Assembly: GCA_002457315.1 (NCBI GenBank)
Contig: NTKI01000012.1
Coordinates: forward strand, 1 to 40,505
DNA: 40,505 nt
Source: Rhodothermaeota bacterium MED-G19
GTDB lineage: Bacteria; Bacteroidota; Bacteroidia; Cytophagales; MED-G16
Direction of reading: 5' to 3'
In this document: positions 18,001 to 27,256 of the stretch, piece after piece
How positions within the stretch are numbered: position 1 is the first letter of the stretch
Layout: every line of letters begins with the position of its first letter
The notes under the pieces: model-generated
The model's database searches: none
The model's input: only the letters and a program-made list of their open reading frames with translations
Told to the model about the DNA's origin: nothing
Program-made: the position numbers and the translations under genes

Positions 18001-21000
18001 ATTCTTCCATAATTAATTAAATCAAAATTTGATTCTTTAAAAATTGCTCTTCCGTCACCATCGGATAGATCATCAACACAAATTTGAAGTGATTGTTCAT
18101 TAGTCCTTCTTTGAACAATTGTAGTATTGTCAATATCTCTAGGAATACCGGGAGGTACTACATAAGGTGACTTGCTTTCTGATCCAATACTATTTTCTTC
18201 TATGCTAACAACAGAAATTTGAATATCTGATTCTGAAGATTCTGAGACTTCGTTTAAGCCTGACTGAAATATTGACTCCTCATATTTCCTCCATTGACTG
18301 CCAACCAACTGAAGTTTAGCAAACCTTAATACTACCGGTTCCTCCCAGTTTGTAAGATATGTTCTTAAAAATCTAATTGTTTTAAAATCAGAAATAGTAC
18401 CATGAACTCTATCTGGTGACCTTATTGGGATCCTAAACTGATACCAAGTTGCATTACCTGATTTATCAATTATCTTATCTACAATATTACTTTTTCCAAC
18501 ATCTAGTTCTCCAGGATTCAAATTGATTTCATATTCATAATAACTCTCTGTGTCAGACAGAGTATTATCATCATTTAAATCTTCATTCTCAGGATATGGA
18601 GAACCTTGAGCAGAAAAATTAGTACCTGAGTTTAATGGAGTATTACCTTCCATCCCGTTAATGTTTTTATATCTCTCTAATATTTTCAAATTAGATTCAT
18701 CAAGATCACTACCTAAATAGTATCTAAAATTATCTGCAGACACATCTTGTTCAATTTTGGATTTACCTTCACTAGTTAAGCTCATTTTATCCAAAAAATT
18801 ATCCTTAAAATAATTTATCTCGTCATCATTCTTCAAACCATCTAATCCTACATCTTGATTTTCTCTGGATGTACTATTGTTTTCAAAAAAATTAGTTAAA
18901 TATTGTTTAGATGTAACTCTACCCCACTCATTAAATTTAATTCCTTCATTTGAGTAATCGTGAGACAAACCATTTTCAAATGCATGGACATTATCTTTCA
19001 TTATATCTTCAGATACATTACCTAAGTTGAAAACAAGTTTACCTCCTGTGTCATTATTTTTATTAAAAACACCATCCAGAACTTTACCATTCTCTCCATC
19101 TATGAAAGGATCCATCAACCAAAATTCAATATATTGAATATTAGTTCTATCAAAGTCAGTATCATTTGATATACTTTTTGTAATTGCACCATAATTCGAT
19201 TTAGGATCTCTCAATAGACCTGAAGGTAACAAATCAGTACTATAATTATATTGTCCTCTTTCATTTGGAAAATAAGCCACATCAAAAATTGATAAGTTTG
19301 TGTTTATTAATTGCCGGTCCTGTTTTCTGAAAATATCTTGTGGAGAAACTGCTTTAATATAATTGTTATCAAGATCTTCCAAACTTAAATTTTGAGGCTT
19401 CAGAGATCCTCCATTAAGATAAAATATATTATCTATAGAATACCAGGCAATCTTTGCTCTTTTAAATGCATAACCTAAATTATCAGTAGATACAGAACTT
19501 AAATCAAATCTATTATTTTTTGTTTCTGGAGTTGATCCTAATTTCCAAGATATTGGTGAACCTCCAATAGAAATTGGAATTACAGCACTCTCGAAATCAT
19601 CAATATAAGTAATCCCTTCACCGTTAATAACATTTGATGTGCCAGGAATTATTTGGGCAAACTCTGTACTTAAATTAATATTTGATTTTTCAGTAGTAGC
19701 TAAAAATGGAATAGTATTTATTATTTTAGTTAAAAACTCACTGTCTTTATCTATATTAAAATCAAATCCATACTTAGTGTTTTTAACAGGCTCGTTTCCA
19801 ACACTAAATCTTGTAATTCCACCAGGTCGTTCATTTAAATGAAATACTGTAAATCCAAGGTTTATATCCTCATCAACTTTATACTCTGCCCTTGCTCCAG
19901 ATAACCATTTAGTCTGAAAATTAAAAAGATCAGCTTTCTCAAATGAAATAGTAACCTCTTGTCCGGATGATAAAATTGAAGGGTTCAGAATTCTTACACT
20001 TCCTAAATTATAATTTACTGTATAGTCAGTTCCCTCTATAAGTCTTATATTCCCAGCCATTACAACCACAGAATTTTCAGATATGTCTAAACCTGGGAGA
20101 TTAATTTCACTTCCAGAACCAGAGGAGACTGTACCAACTATAAAAAATTTATTTTTTGATAAAATTTTCTGAGCTTCGTCTTGGGTTTGAGAATACAGCT
20201 CATCAAATACATATTTATCAGATAATGAAGTTTCATTATTATCTTCAAAATAGGAATTTAATTTAGACCCAAAAGGTTCAAGTACAGGAAAAATAATATT
20301 TCCTTTCTTTGAATTAATAGTAAAACCTTCAATAAAATCAAAATTTCCATCATATTGAGGATCATTAGAGGAGTTCAATCTATCTAGTCCTAGTAATCTA
20401 ATTAAAGGTTTATCTCTTGTTAGAGTTCCTTCGTTTAAACTAGGATTATTGAAGCCAACCGCATCATCTCTATAATTAATTCGTAACTCAAAATTATTTT
20501 TTTCAATTTGAGTGGCATTTAAATTATAAATATTTTTCATCATTAAATCCCAAGTTGTAATTTCTGTATTAATATTAGATGGTCTTAAAAGCTTGAGAAA
20601 TATCATTTCACTATCATCTCTATTTTGATAATCCTCAGTTAATTCTCCTACTTTATATCTATTACCATTATAAGTGTATTCATATGAGACAGCTAGAACT
20701 TCATCATTTTGTAACCTTCTAAGTAATGATACATATCCAAGTGATTTATTTATTTCGTATTCATCGGTATCTAACTTTCTAGCAGAAGTAACTTTCTCAA
20801 AATCAATTGTTTTTGAAAGATTAAATTGATTAATTAAAATATCATCAACAAGATCTAAAATTCTTAAACTATTATTAGAGCTTATATTGTCAAATAATAA
20901 ATTTGAACTATTATCAGCAGGGTTTGAATTTCCAAATCCAATATTTGGGTTATTAGGTTTTAAAATATTATTTCCTTCAGCTAAATCTGTAAATGCAACA

Positions 21001-22070
21001 AAATTTCTTAATGACTCTGAATTATTTGTTCTATTTAAGATATATACTTCGACCCTGTTGACATTTATACCTGAGCTAACAAGCGGGAGAGATTTTAACC
21101 ATCTCTCATAATTTTCTCTAAAGAAGTGTCCCAAAAAAAAATGTCTATTTCTGTCATAATTTGAGCCTAAAATTTCAAATTCTCTGCCCTGAAAACCATT
21201 ATCTATTTTAATAGATTCACTTTGACCTTGTTGTCTAGATAAAATTCCAGTAATACTTAGGTTTCCAAATTGCAATTGTGTTTTTAGTCCAAATAAACTT
21301 TGGGCTCCTCTCAGCAAGCTATTTTTTACTGGCATACTTACATTTCCAACCTCAATTTTTCTTATAATTTCTTCTTCAAAACCAGTATAATCAAGTTTTA
21401 AATTATTTTGAAAATCAAAAGTATTATTATTATCAAAATTTGCGGAAATTTTTAACTTCTCCCCAACCTTTCCATTAATATTTAAATTAATTTGTTGATC
21501 GTAATTAAACCCACCATTCCTTTGTTGTCTAATTGGAATTGAAGGATTTTCAACCTTTTGGAATTTTCCTCCAAAATCTAAATTCACAAAACCATTAACT
21601 TGAAGATCAATAAAATTACCTCCAAAAATTCTATCCAAAGACTCGGGTATATAAATCTTAGGTATCAACCTCCCACTTTCTAATACATTTTCTCCATCAA
21701 GACTTAATGATTTTTTTTTAAAATATTCTTTTATATTTCGATTTGTAGTGTATTTATCATAACTCGAAAATGGTATTGATATTGATGGTCTATAGTTTAG
21801 ATTTCCAATCTTTTCAGATAAATAAAAAACTCCTGCAGTATCATATATTGATCCTAACTCAATTGAACTTGAGTTTAAATAAAAAGGATTATTAGAAAAT
21901 AAACTTGAATAAGGATCAGAAAACCTATCTTTTAAAGAATAAGTAGTGAAACTTGTTGGTTCATAATTAGTAACCGAATCAATTTTTTGGGATGATGACT
22001 GTGAAAAAAGAGATAATCCATCCAGGAAAAAGAGTAATAAAATGAATAAAAATTTAAAAATTGAATTCAA
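15012..22070 (-). CDS. sprA: Type IX secretion translocon SprA (Sov)
   Basis: SprA is the giant 36-strand outer-membrane barrel that forms the T9SS channel. At 2352 residues the length is right for the family. After a signal peptide (about 1-24, LFSQSSS) come alternating barrel strands and periplasmic loops to the C-terminus. Recognisable stretches are the N-terminal [30 protein letters not shown] and [15 protein letters not shown], and the internal VEYILNR-type and [14 protein letters not shown] segments. The only usable start is TTG at 22068-22070; no in-frame ATG exists between the ruvA stop and the signal peptide. It follows ruvA by 18 bases. An ATG ten bases upstream lies in another frame (see findings). 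Confidence 0.96.
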   Translation of the reverse strand: MNSIFKFLFILLLFFLDGLSLFSQSSSQKIDSVTNYEPTSFTTYSLKDRFSDPYSSLFSNNPFYLNSSSIELGSIYDTAGVFYLSEKIGNLNYRPSISIPFSSYDKYTTNRNIKEYFKKKSLSLDGENVLESGRLIPKIYIPESLDRIFGGNFIDLQVNGFVNLDFGGKFQKVENPSIPIRQQRNGGFNYDQQINLNINGKVGEKLKISANFDNNNTFDFQNNLKLDYTGFEEEIIRKIEVGNVSMPVKNSLLRGAQSLFGLKTQLQFGNLSITGILSRQQGQSESIKIDNGFQGREFEILGSNYDRNRHFFLGHFFRENYERWLKSLPLVSSGINVNRVEVYILNRTNNSESLRNFVAFTDLAEGNNILKPNNPNIGFGNSNPADNSSNLLFDNISSNNSLRILDLVDDILINQFNLSKTIDFEKVTSARKLDTDEYEINKSLGYVSLLRRLQNDEVLAVSYEYTYNGNRYKVGELTEDYQNRDDSEMIFLKLLRPSNINTEITTWDLMMKNIYNLNATQIEKNNFELRINYRDDAVGFNNPSLNEGTLTRDKPLIRLLGLDRLNSSNDPQYDGNFDFIEGFTINSKKGNIIFPVLEPFGSKLNSYFEDNNETSLSDKYVFDELYSQTQDEAQKILSKNKFFIVGTVSSGSGSEINLPGLDISENSVVVMAGNIRLIEGTDYTVNYNLGSVRILNPSILSSGQEVTISFEKADLFNFQTKWLSGARAEYKVDEDINLGFTVFHLNERPGGITRFSVGNEPVKNTKYGFDFNIDKDSEFLTKIINTIPFLATTEKSNINLSTEFAQIIPGTSNVINGEGITYIDDFESAVIPISIGGSPISWKLGSTPETKNNRFDLSSVSTDNLGYAFKRAKIAWYSIDNIFYLNGGSLKPQNLSLEDLDNNYIKAVSPQDIFRKQDRQLINTNLSIFDVAYFPNERGQYNYSTDLLPSGLLRDPKSNYGAITKSISNDTDFDRTNIQYIEFWLMDPFIDGENGKVLDGVFNKNNDTGGKLVFNLGNVSEDIMKDNVHAFENGLSHDYSNEGIKFNEWGRVTSKQYLTNFFENNSTSRENQDVGLDGLKNDDEINYFKDNFLDKMSLTSEGKSKIEQDVSADNFRYYLGSDLDESNLKILERYKNINGMEGNTPLNSGTNFSAQGSPYPENEDLNDDNTLSDTESYYEYEINLNPGELDVGKSNIVDKIIDKSGNATWYQFRIPIRSPDRVHGTISDFKTIRFLRTYLTNWEEPVVLRFAKLQLVGSQWRKYEESIFQSGLNEVSESSESDIQISVVSIEENSIGSESKSPYVVPPGIPRDIDNTTIVQRRTNEQSLQICVDDLSDGDGRAIFKESNFDLINYGRIKMFIHAEPKNGEILSDNEINAFLRFGSDYENNYYEIELPLKITRPELLNQSSSNLSRLVWPQENEINFSIDELLSLKSERNREKIDINIPYTKLSNNGKYKIKIKGRPSLGSILNFMIGVKNPLSEDRASKSACLWFNELRLTDFDKTKGWAANASLNVKLSDIGTVSSSLRYTSVGFGSIQQKISERSREEKLQYDASANLNLDKLLPSNSGVKLPLYISTSNSIITPKYDPLDKDIPLSASLKSFDTKEQQQEYKNMTEERIESKSISLNNIRKDRTNPDSRVDLWDIENFSTGFSYSERNSSNVTTQSIQSKEHRGNISYNFSPKSRSLEPFKNLKIFDSKIFKLIKDFNINPLPSNINIRGDLNRRFNKTQYRNSDLSIEGVDAIYEKYFSINKSYGLRWNIFNSMNVDINVINNSVVDEPEGELDTQEKLDSMYYNLKRLGRTNNFNQNITVNYKLPINKLPFLDWVSSNAKYSSRYLWSAGSYQQSDTLGNIIENNREYSLNSKLDISKFYDKIPILKNFNKKYQERDSVKSIFQSKTFDGIMKLIMSLRSINVTYNVSERTGMAGLVDSPGAFGLNNFSKSPGWNFILGSQDSHIRNIAAERGWLVKNDYLNSPFIQSRSKNFQFRSSIQPLSSFRIQLDAKRIISENFQETFRFDSQKDSYVSLTPTRGGNFSLSFLAIKTSFIKDDALNNSPTFSQFVENREIIRDRLNNLNTQGEYGLNSQDVLIPAFISAYSDSDPSAFSLKPFPKIPIPNWRVDFSGLSKIKTLSEIFTNITISHAYQSIYSIGEFSNSLLYIDNLDFNNSIMNYPLASEQTENGLIPFYIINQVRITERFSPLIGINVRTKNNLNARLDYKKDRNIMLNLSNSQVSEMINSDFSLDFGYTKEKLKLPFKYLGNTIILDNEIEFRLNFIIRNTKTIQRKIDKESVLTNGNYNFQLRPNINYTVNNRVNLIVYYDRVVNKPLVSNSFPRYSSSFGARLRLSLNQ

Positions 22071-22088
22071 AGTAACCCATTTATGATA

Positions 22089-22670
22089 TTATGATCTTCT
22101 GAGTACCTCTTTGATCAAATCTTCTAGAGAAATATTTTCATTTCTCTTTAAAATATCATCAACATGTTTATAAACAATATTTTTTGAAATACCCAAAGAA
22201 GATAAAGCTGATAACGCTTCATCTTTAATAGTATTGTCAAAAGAATGAGAAAAATCATCACTAATGTCATCGATAGAAATTTTGTCCTTTAATTCTAGTA
22301 TTATTCTTTCAGCAGTTTTTAAACCAATGCCTTTTACAGACTTTATTTTATTAACATCTGAACTTATAATTGCTTTATTAAATTCATCAGCTGATATAGA
22401 GGATAAAATCATTATAGCTGTACTTGGACCAACCCCATTAATGGATAATAAACTCAAAAATGTCTGTTTCTCACTTTTATTATTAAAACCATAAAGAGTG
22501 TGAGAATCCTCTTTGACATTTAAGTAAGTATGAATGTTTATTTCATCTTTATCTTTAATTTTTGAATACGTTCTAAGGGAAATATTTATCTCGTATCCTA
22601 TCCCATTAACATCTAAAACTAATTTTGATGGAGCAACTTCAACTTTTTTTCCCCTTATAAAAGAAATCAT
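22089..22670 (-). CDS. ruvA: Holliday junction branch migration protein RuvA
   Basis: RuvA binds four-way DNA junctions as a tetramer and loads the RuvB motor during recombination repair. At 193 residues all three domains are present: the OB fold (1-62, with VNGIGYEI), two helix-hairpin-helix motifs (INGVGPSTA at 77-85 and VKGIGLKTA at 112-120), and the C-terminal RuvB-contact domain (about 148-193). It starts inside the stop of the DUF4837 lipoprotein gene (ATGA overlap) and sits just before sprA, an order seen in other Flavobacteriia. ruvB and ruvC are not in the window. Confidence 0.96.
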   Translation of the reverse strand: MISFIRGKKVEVAPSKLVLDVNGIGYEINISLRTYSKIKDKDEINIHTYLNVKEDSHTLYGFNNKSEKQTFLSLLSINGVGPSTAIMILSSISADEFNKAIISSDVNKIKSVKGIGLKTAERIILELKDKISIDDISDDFSHSFDNTIKDEALSALSSLGISKNIVYKHVDDILKRNENISLEDLIKEVLRRS

Positions 22671-23761
22671 ATATCAAATGTCATTAATATAGAAGATATT
22701 TCTTGCATTAAGTTTCTTTTTTTTGATCCAGGAGCATAAACATATCCCTCTAAATAATACATTCTTTTCTTATTTGAATCATAAATAATTATACTCTTGA
22801 AAGGACCTCCTGCAGAAATATCACTAAGTTTCCATAAACCTTTAGATTCTACAGAAGAGTTTCCCTTAAAATTAATTTTTTGAGATTGTATAGGAAATAC
22901 ATCTTGAATACTCATAAATATTTTAGAATTTTCTGAATCTCTTAAATAAGATTTCGAGATTTTATTTCTAATACCTTTAATGCTTGGTTTTTCTGTATTA
23001 AATACTTCATAAAAGTTTTTCAATTGACTCTCCCCATAATCCTCATAATATAGAAAAATATTTTTTTCAAATTCAGGATCTAATTGTCTCAACCAAAAAA
23101 AATTCTTGCTATTTTTAGCTAAATCATAACCATATGGAATTTTTATTTTTATCCCATGGTCTTCATATAACTTCTTAGAAATATTTTTCTCTTGCTTTAA
23201 AAATATCTCTCTATCAACTCTTTTTTTCAACTCGTCTTCAAAATATTTTAAAATTGCAATCTTATTTTGACTTATATTATAATACAAATCCTCATCTGTT
23301 TTGCTAAATAAATATAACACAGTTTGACCTTTGGCATATTGATCTCTTTTTGAAAAATAAAAAAGTTCAGAATCACTTTTAATTTTGTCTAAAGATTCCG
23401 AATTAAAATTTTTTCTTAAAATTTGAGAGTCAAGACTTTTACCTTCAAGGGTAAAAGCTACTACAATATTTTTAGCATGCTTCAAAATACTATTAAACTT
23501 TCTTGGTTTTATATGTCTCAAATCAAACTTAGATTCTGGTTGCGGTAATCCTTTTACATACGCCCCATAAGTTTCAACTAGTACTCTTCCTATCTTTCCT
23601 TTAAATTTTGTAGAATCCATTACAATTAGCATCTCATTATTTTTACCCGAAGCTCTAGGTAAAAAAGATGAATTTTCTATATTAGATTGAGGATTATATG
23701 AGCATGAACATAGAAAAGATAAAATAATAAGATGTATTTTTAATTTTATTCTGTTTGACAT
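22667..23761 (-). CDS. DUF4837 family lipoprotein
   Basis: A 364-residue lipoprotein. The hydrophobic signal ends in the lipobox LCSC with Cys20. The mature N-terminus reads SFLPRASGKNNEMLIVMDS and YGAYVKGLPQPESKFDLRHI, the signature I recall for DUF4837, a Bacteroidota family of unknown function. Later parts carry Lys/Glu-rich helices (about 170-200) and FKSIIIYDSNKKRMYYLEGY near the end. It heads the minus unit that continues with ruvA (4-base overlap) and sprA, hinting at an envelope role, but the function is not known. Confidence 0.82.
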   Translation of the reverse strand: MSNRIKLKIHLIILSFLCSCSYNPQSNIENSSFLPRASGKNNEMLIVMDSTKFKGKIGRVLVETYGAYVKGLPQPESKFDLRHIKPRKFNSILKHAKNIVVAFTLEGKSLDSQILRKNFNSESLDKIKSDSELFYFSKRDQYAKGQTVLYLFSKTDEDLYYNISQNKIAILKYFEDELKKRVDREIFLKQEKNISKKLYEDHGIKIKIPYGYDLAKNSKNFFWLRQLDPEFEKNIFLYYEDYGESQLKNFYEVFNTEKPSIKGIRNKISKSYLRDSENSKIFMSIQDVFPIQSQKINFKGNSSVESKGLWKLSDISAGGPFKSIIIYDSNKKRMYYLEGYVYAPGSKKRNLMQEISSILMTFDI

Positions 23762-23814
23762 TATTTAGTATTTATAAATATTAATATTATTTTTAAAAAA
23801 TTAAAAAAATTAAA

Positions 23815-24228
23815 ATGAGCAATGAACTTTTAAATAAAGCAATAACTTCATGCTTTGCAAAAATAGCAAGAGTTGACGGAAGTATTGGTAGTGAAGAAAT
23901 GGATATTATAAATTCAAGTGAAATATTAAAGAAATATGGTCACGAGAACGTGGATACAATAGACACAAGAAACTTTTTCAATAAAATTCATTCTGAATAT
24001 GGAGAAGTTATTAGAAAAAACCTTGAAGATGAAGAAAAAGAGACTTTTATAAGTGAGTTAGTTAGTTTAATTAAATCTGATAATAAAGTACATGATCATG
24101 AGTTCTTTCTACTTGGACATGTGGCTAATTCTATAGGATATAGTCCTGAAAAAGTAGCAGAAATAATAAGTGATAAAGGAATTTCCAGCTCTAAATCTTC
24201 AGGTTGGTTTTCTTGGTTGTTTGGATAG
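23815..24228 (+). CDS. TerB-like protein
   Basis: A 137-residue soluble, all-helical acidic protein resembling the TerB/DjlA-N fold. Two half-repeats are visible, each with an acidic metal-type loop: RVDGSIGSEEMDII near residues 19-32 and SDNKVHDHEFFLLGH near 88-103, matching the 'DG.i...E' pattern of tellurite-resistance TerB domains. The C-terminus ends in SGWFSWLFG, an unusual aromatic tail that might touch a membrane. No other ter gene is nearby, so tellurite resistance should not be assumed. It is single, divergent from the DUF4837 gene across 53 bases and convergent with tatA. Confidence 0.7.
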   Translation: MSNELLNKAITSCFAKIARVDGSIGSEEMDIINSSEILKKYGHENVDTIDTRNFFNKIHSEYGEVIRKNLEDEEKETFISELVSLIKSDNKVHDHEFFLLGHVANSIGYSPEKVAEIISDKGISSSKSSGWFSWLFG

Positions 24229-24258
24229 TAACTATTAAAAGTTATTATTTATTTTTTT
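24225..24258 (+). terminator. Putative terminator of the TerB-like gene
   Basis: Bases 24225-24233 pair with 24240-24248 in a 9-bp stem (one G-U pair, one G-C pair) with a 6-base loop, followed by a T-rich run (24249-24258). The stop codon of the TerB-like gene lies inside the stem, and the tatA stop (24245-24247) lies in the other arm. The stem is AT-rich and so weak. Confidence 0.45.
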
Positions 24259-24451
24259 CCGTATCAGTATTAGACTCCTTCTCTATTTCTTTCTTTATCT
24301 CCCTTGAAGCATCTTTAAACTCTCTAATTCCTTTACCAAATCCTTTAAAGATTTCTGGAATTTTATTAGCTCCAAAAAAAATCACAACAATAAGTCCAAT
24401 TATTATCCATTCCCAACCTCCAGGCATACCAATTGCAAAAATTACATTCAT
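24245..24451 (-). CDS. tatA: Sec-independent translocase subunit TatA
   Basis: A 68-residue TatA/TatE-type protein. After a short periplasmic start (WEW near 13-15) comes one transmembrane helix (16-26), the conserved FFG (25-27) with K30-I-P32 at the hinge, and an amphipathic helix (about 33-52, with GKGIREFKDA), then a charged tail. TatA forms the pore element through which folded proteins with twin-arginine signals cross the inner membrane, with TatC as receptor. tatC is not in the window. It lies 31 bases after the EnvC-like gene and may belong to that unit. Confidence 0.93.
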   Translation of the reverse strand: MNVIFAIGMPGGWEWIIIGLIVVIFFGANKIPEIFKGFGKGIREFKDASREIKKEIEKESNTDTEKNK

Positions 24452-24482
24452 AGTTTATAATTAATATGTAAATATAGCAAAA

Positions 24483-25670
24483 TCATTTTTTGATAATCCA
24501 TTTTTCTGGATTCAACTTTATATTATTTTTCCATATTTGAAATTGTAATTGAGTTATTCCGTCATTATTTGTAACTAGATCAGCCAAAACTTGACCTTCT
24601 TTAATTATATCTCCTTTTATAACTTTTAAGTTTTTAAGTTTTGCGTATAATGTATAATAATCTCCATGGTTTATAATTATCACATTATACATCCCAGGAA
24701 TAAATGCTACAGTTGAAACTTTACCAGAATAGACAGAAAAAACTTGAGATGATTTACTTGTTTGAATATCAATACCATCATTTTTCACTTTTACAGTTTT
24801 AATAATAGGGTGTGGATGCTCTCCAAATTTATTAGATATAAAGCCAGAACTAACAGGCCAAGATAATTTTCCGATATTTGATTCAAACCCTTCTGTTAAT
24901 TTAAGTAAATCAATGTTGGCATCACCCTTTAATAATAAATTTTCCTTTTCTCTTCTAATTATATCTCTTATCAATTTATCAAGCTTTTCAAGAGAGAGTT
25001 TTCTGTCATTTATTTCCTTTCTTAAGCTTCTTTGTTTTTTATTTAAGTCAGATATGATTCTTTTTTGTGTTCCTTTTAATTTTTGAAGCTTATTGTTTTC
25101 ACTAACTTCTTCGCTCAGAAGAGAATTCTGTTTTTTATTAACTTCAATTAATCTATTTCCTTGATTAGTTAAGTCTAAAGAAACCTTTTCAATTTCATTA
25201 ATTTGATTTTTTCTAAATTTTGAATATTGAAAAATATAATTGAATCTTCTAAACATTTGATTGTAGTTTTTTGAAGAAAAAATATAACTTAATTTATCAA
25301 GCGATGAACGAGACTTATATGAATGATATATCATCTCTGAGTATTCATCACTTAAAATCTTAAAATCACTTTTTAAAGAAGAGATTAGACTTCTAAGTGT
25401 GACTATTTCATTTTTCTGATTACTAACATCCTTTTTCAGATTTAAAATTAAATCTTGTCTGTTCTTAATTTGTTTATTTATAACATTTAACTTTCCAATA
25501 GTAATTTTTTTAGATTTTTCTGTTTGTATTATAATTTTTTCAGCCTCTTCTATTTTTGATAAATTAACATCTCTTTCTCTCTCTAGTGAATTTCTAGATT
25601 GTTGAGAGAATGATTGATGAAAAGAAAATACAAATATTAGTATGTAAATATTATATCTTCTTGACATCAT
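24483..25670 (-). CDS. EnvC-like murein hydrolase activator (degenerate M23)
   Basis: A protein of about 395 residues with signal peptide, a long coiled coil (about 20-245, rich in Lys, Glu, Ser and Leu) and a LytM/M23 domain (about 265-390). Key zinc ligands are replaced: the first-motif histidine is Asn (N297 in KNDGID), the YxHL histidine is Lys (YAKL, K344), and HLHF is QLQF (Q374, Q376), while Asp301 and His335 remain. This matches EnvC-type activators, which recruit amidases through FtsEX rather than cut peptidoglycan. Start: an ATG at 25685 gives five more residues, but MMSRRYN at 25670/25667 fits a signal peptide better. It overlaps the DUF4292 gene by about 20 bases. Confidence 0.88.
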   Translation of the reverse strand: MMSRRYNIYILIFVFSFHQSFSQQSRNSLERERDVNLSKIEEAEKIIIQTEKSKKITIGKLNVINKQIKNRQDLILNLKKDVSNQKNEIVTLRSLISSLKSDFKILSDEYSEMIYHSYKSRSSLDKLSYIFSSKNYNQMFRRFNYIFQYSKFRKNQINEIEKVSLDLTNQGNRLIEVNKKQNSLLSEEVSENNKLQKLKGTQKRIISDLNKKQRSLRKEINDRKLSLEKLDKLIRDIIRREKENLLLKGDANIDLLKLTEGFESNIGKLSWPVSSGFISNKFGEHPHPIIKTVKVKNDGIDIQTSKSSQVFSVYSGKVSTVAFIPGMYNVIIINHGDYYTLYAKLKNLKVIKGDIIKEGQVLADLVTNNDGITQLQFQIWKNNIKLNPEKWIIKK

Positions 25671-26418
25671 ATTTTGAAGGAACATTAAATGGAAATTTTA
25701 AAGGTTTATTGGTTCGTTCAACTTCCTTAAAATTAAAATTAATATTTGTAATAACAGGGACACTACTATTATCTAGATAACTAACAGAAGTGAAAAGATG
25801 TCTTCCAGGAAATAAAATTTTTCCGAGAGGTTTGAAATTTTCATAATCTACTGTAAGTAGATAGTTTGTTATTTCGTCAAATAAAATTAACTTTTCAATC
25901 TTTGAAGTTTTAATATTAACAAGATTTTGTGATTGAATTGATTCCTTTTGTTGAACAATTTTGAAATAACTCCCTTCCTTTAAGAGCTTATCAGAAGTCG
26001 ATATGTCGTATAATAAATTTCCCGTAAGGATAGATTCTAGTTGCTCAAAATTAAGTTTAATTTTAAATTCCCTTTCAATAATATCAGGAGTAGAAATAAT
26101 GACCTGCTTGCTAACTCTGTCTATTATTATAAATTCATCTTTTGTGATTAACCCTCTAGCAGCTTCAACACCTAATGCAACTCTTACAGAAAACCATATC
26201 TTACTATCTTTCTCTATCCTCATGTTTAGTGTAGCATTAATTAATTGATTATCATTTTTATATTGAAACTTAGATTTGGTTGATAAATACTTATAATCAA
26301 TTTCTTCAACAAAAAAATCATCAATAGCTATTTTTGAAGACTCAATACTCACAAAATCTCTTTTACAAGATACCAATAGAAATATAGTAAGAATTGTATA
26401 TATATATTTAAGAGACAT
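25651..26418 (-). CDS. DUF4292 family lipoprotein
   Basis: A 255-residue lipoprotein with lipobox LVSC (Cys18). The mature part is a long beta-rich domain: FQYKNDNQLINATLNMRIEK, WFSVRVALGVEAARGLIT, IDRVSKQVIIST and YDISTSDKLLKEGSYFK. This pattern matches DUF4292, whose fold resembles LolA/LolB-type lipoprotein carriers (recalled, not checked). It starts the envelope unit DUF4292-envC-tatA; in Flavobacteriia this family often sits right before the EnvC-like peptidase. Transport of a lipid or lipoprotein is plausible but unproven. Confidence 0.82.
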   Translation of the reverse strand: MSLKYIYTILTIFLLVSCKRDFVSIESSKIAIDDFFVEEIDYKYLSTKSKFQYKNDNQLINATLNMRIEKDSKIWFSVRVALGVEAARGLITKDEFIIIDRVSKQVIISTPDIIEREFKIKLNFEQLESILTGNLLYDISTSDKLLKEGSYFKIVQQKESIQSQNLVNIKTSKIEKLILFDEITNYLLTVDYENFKPLGKILFPGRHLFTSVSYLDNSSVPVITNINFNFKEVERTNKPLKFPFNVPSKYDVKKI

Positions 26419-26467
26419 TTTTGCAAAAGTAATAATAAATTTTTGACTCAGAATCTAATACCCTCTA

Positions 26468-27256
26468 TTATTCACCTTTAAAGTCAGGACATCTTTTTTC
26501 TATGAAAGCTCTAACACCCTCCTCGAAGTCAGAAGTTGAACTGCATTCTGAAAATGAATTTATTTCTTCAAGAAATCCATTAGAACTTTTATCGTAAAAA
26601 TTATTAACTGATTTAATAACATTTTTAATTGCAATGGGAGCTTTTCTCTTTAGAGTTTTTATAAACTCTTCACACTTAACCAATCCATCCTCATTATCAT
26701 TTGCCAACTGATTTACTAATCCATAATCTAAAGCTTTATTAGAATTAATCATTTCTCCAGTTAACATCAACTCCAAAGCTCTTGATTTACCAATAATTTG
26801 TGTTAGCCTCTGAGTTCCTCCATAACCTGGAATGATTCCGAGATTTATTTCTGGTTGTGAAAAATATGCATTTTTAGTAGCAATTCTTATATGACAACTC
26901 AAAGCTAATTCACAACCTCCACCTAAAGCATAACCATTTACTAATGCTATTACTGGAATTGGCATATTCTCTATACTATTAAATAATTCATGACCATTTT
27001 TACAGAATTTAAGAGATGCTTTTTTATCTAGACCTGTAAATTCTTTGATGTCAGCACCAGCCACAAAAGATTTGTCTCCTTCGCCCGTTATTACTACTCC
27101 AAAAAATCCTTTATAATTTGTTTTAATAAAATCTACAGATTGTTTTAACTCTGCAATAGTATCCTGATTAAGAGCATTTAAATTCTTAGGTCTATTTACT
27201 TTTATTAAATAATAATTATCTCTTTTATCAAATATTATATTTTTGAAATTTTTCAT
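26468..27256 (-). CDS. Enoyl-CoA hydratase (crotonase family)
   Basis: A 262-residue crotonase-fold enzyme, probably adding water to 2-enoyl-CoA thioesters in fatty-acid or short-chain acyl-CoA breakdown. Both catalytic glutamates of true hydratases are present, 20 residues apart: Glu116 in LGGGCELAL and Glu136 in SQPEINLG, as at 144/164 in the rat enzyme. The oxyanion-hole segment FVAGADIKEF (64-73) and IPGYGGTQRL are intact. Crotonyl-CoA specificity cannot be told from other acyl-CoAs. Its ATG overlaps the stop of the threonine dehydrogenase gene by 4 bases, an odd coupling of two catabolic genes. It is 49 bases before the DUF4292 gene. Confidence 0.93.
   Translation of the reverse strand: MKNFKNIIFDKRDNYYLIKVNRPKNLNALNQDTIAELKQSVDFIKTNYKGFFGVVITGEGDKSFVAGADIKEFTGLDKKASLKFCKNGHELFNSIENMPIPVIALVNGYALGGGCELALSCHIRIATKNAYFSQPEINLGIIPGYGGTQRLTQIIGKSRALELMLTGEMINSNKALDYGLVNQLANDNEDGLVKCEEFIKTLKRKAPIAIKNVIKSVNNFYDKSSNGFLEEINSFSECSSTSDFEEGVRAFIEKRCPDFKGE

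Noticed and set aside
23815-24228. Tellurite resistance from the TerB-like gene
   Set aside because: No other ter genes are present; the TerB fold alone is widespread and not specific to tellurite.
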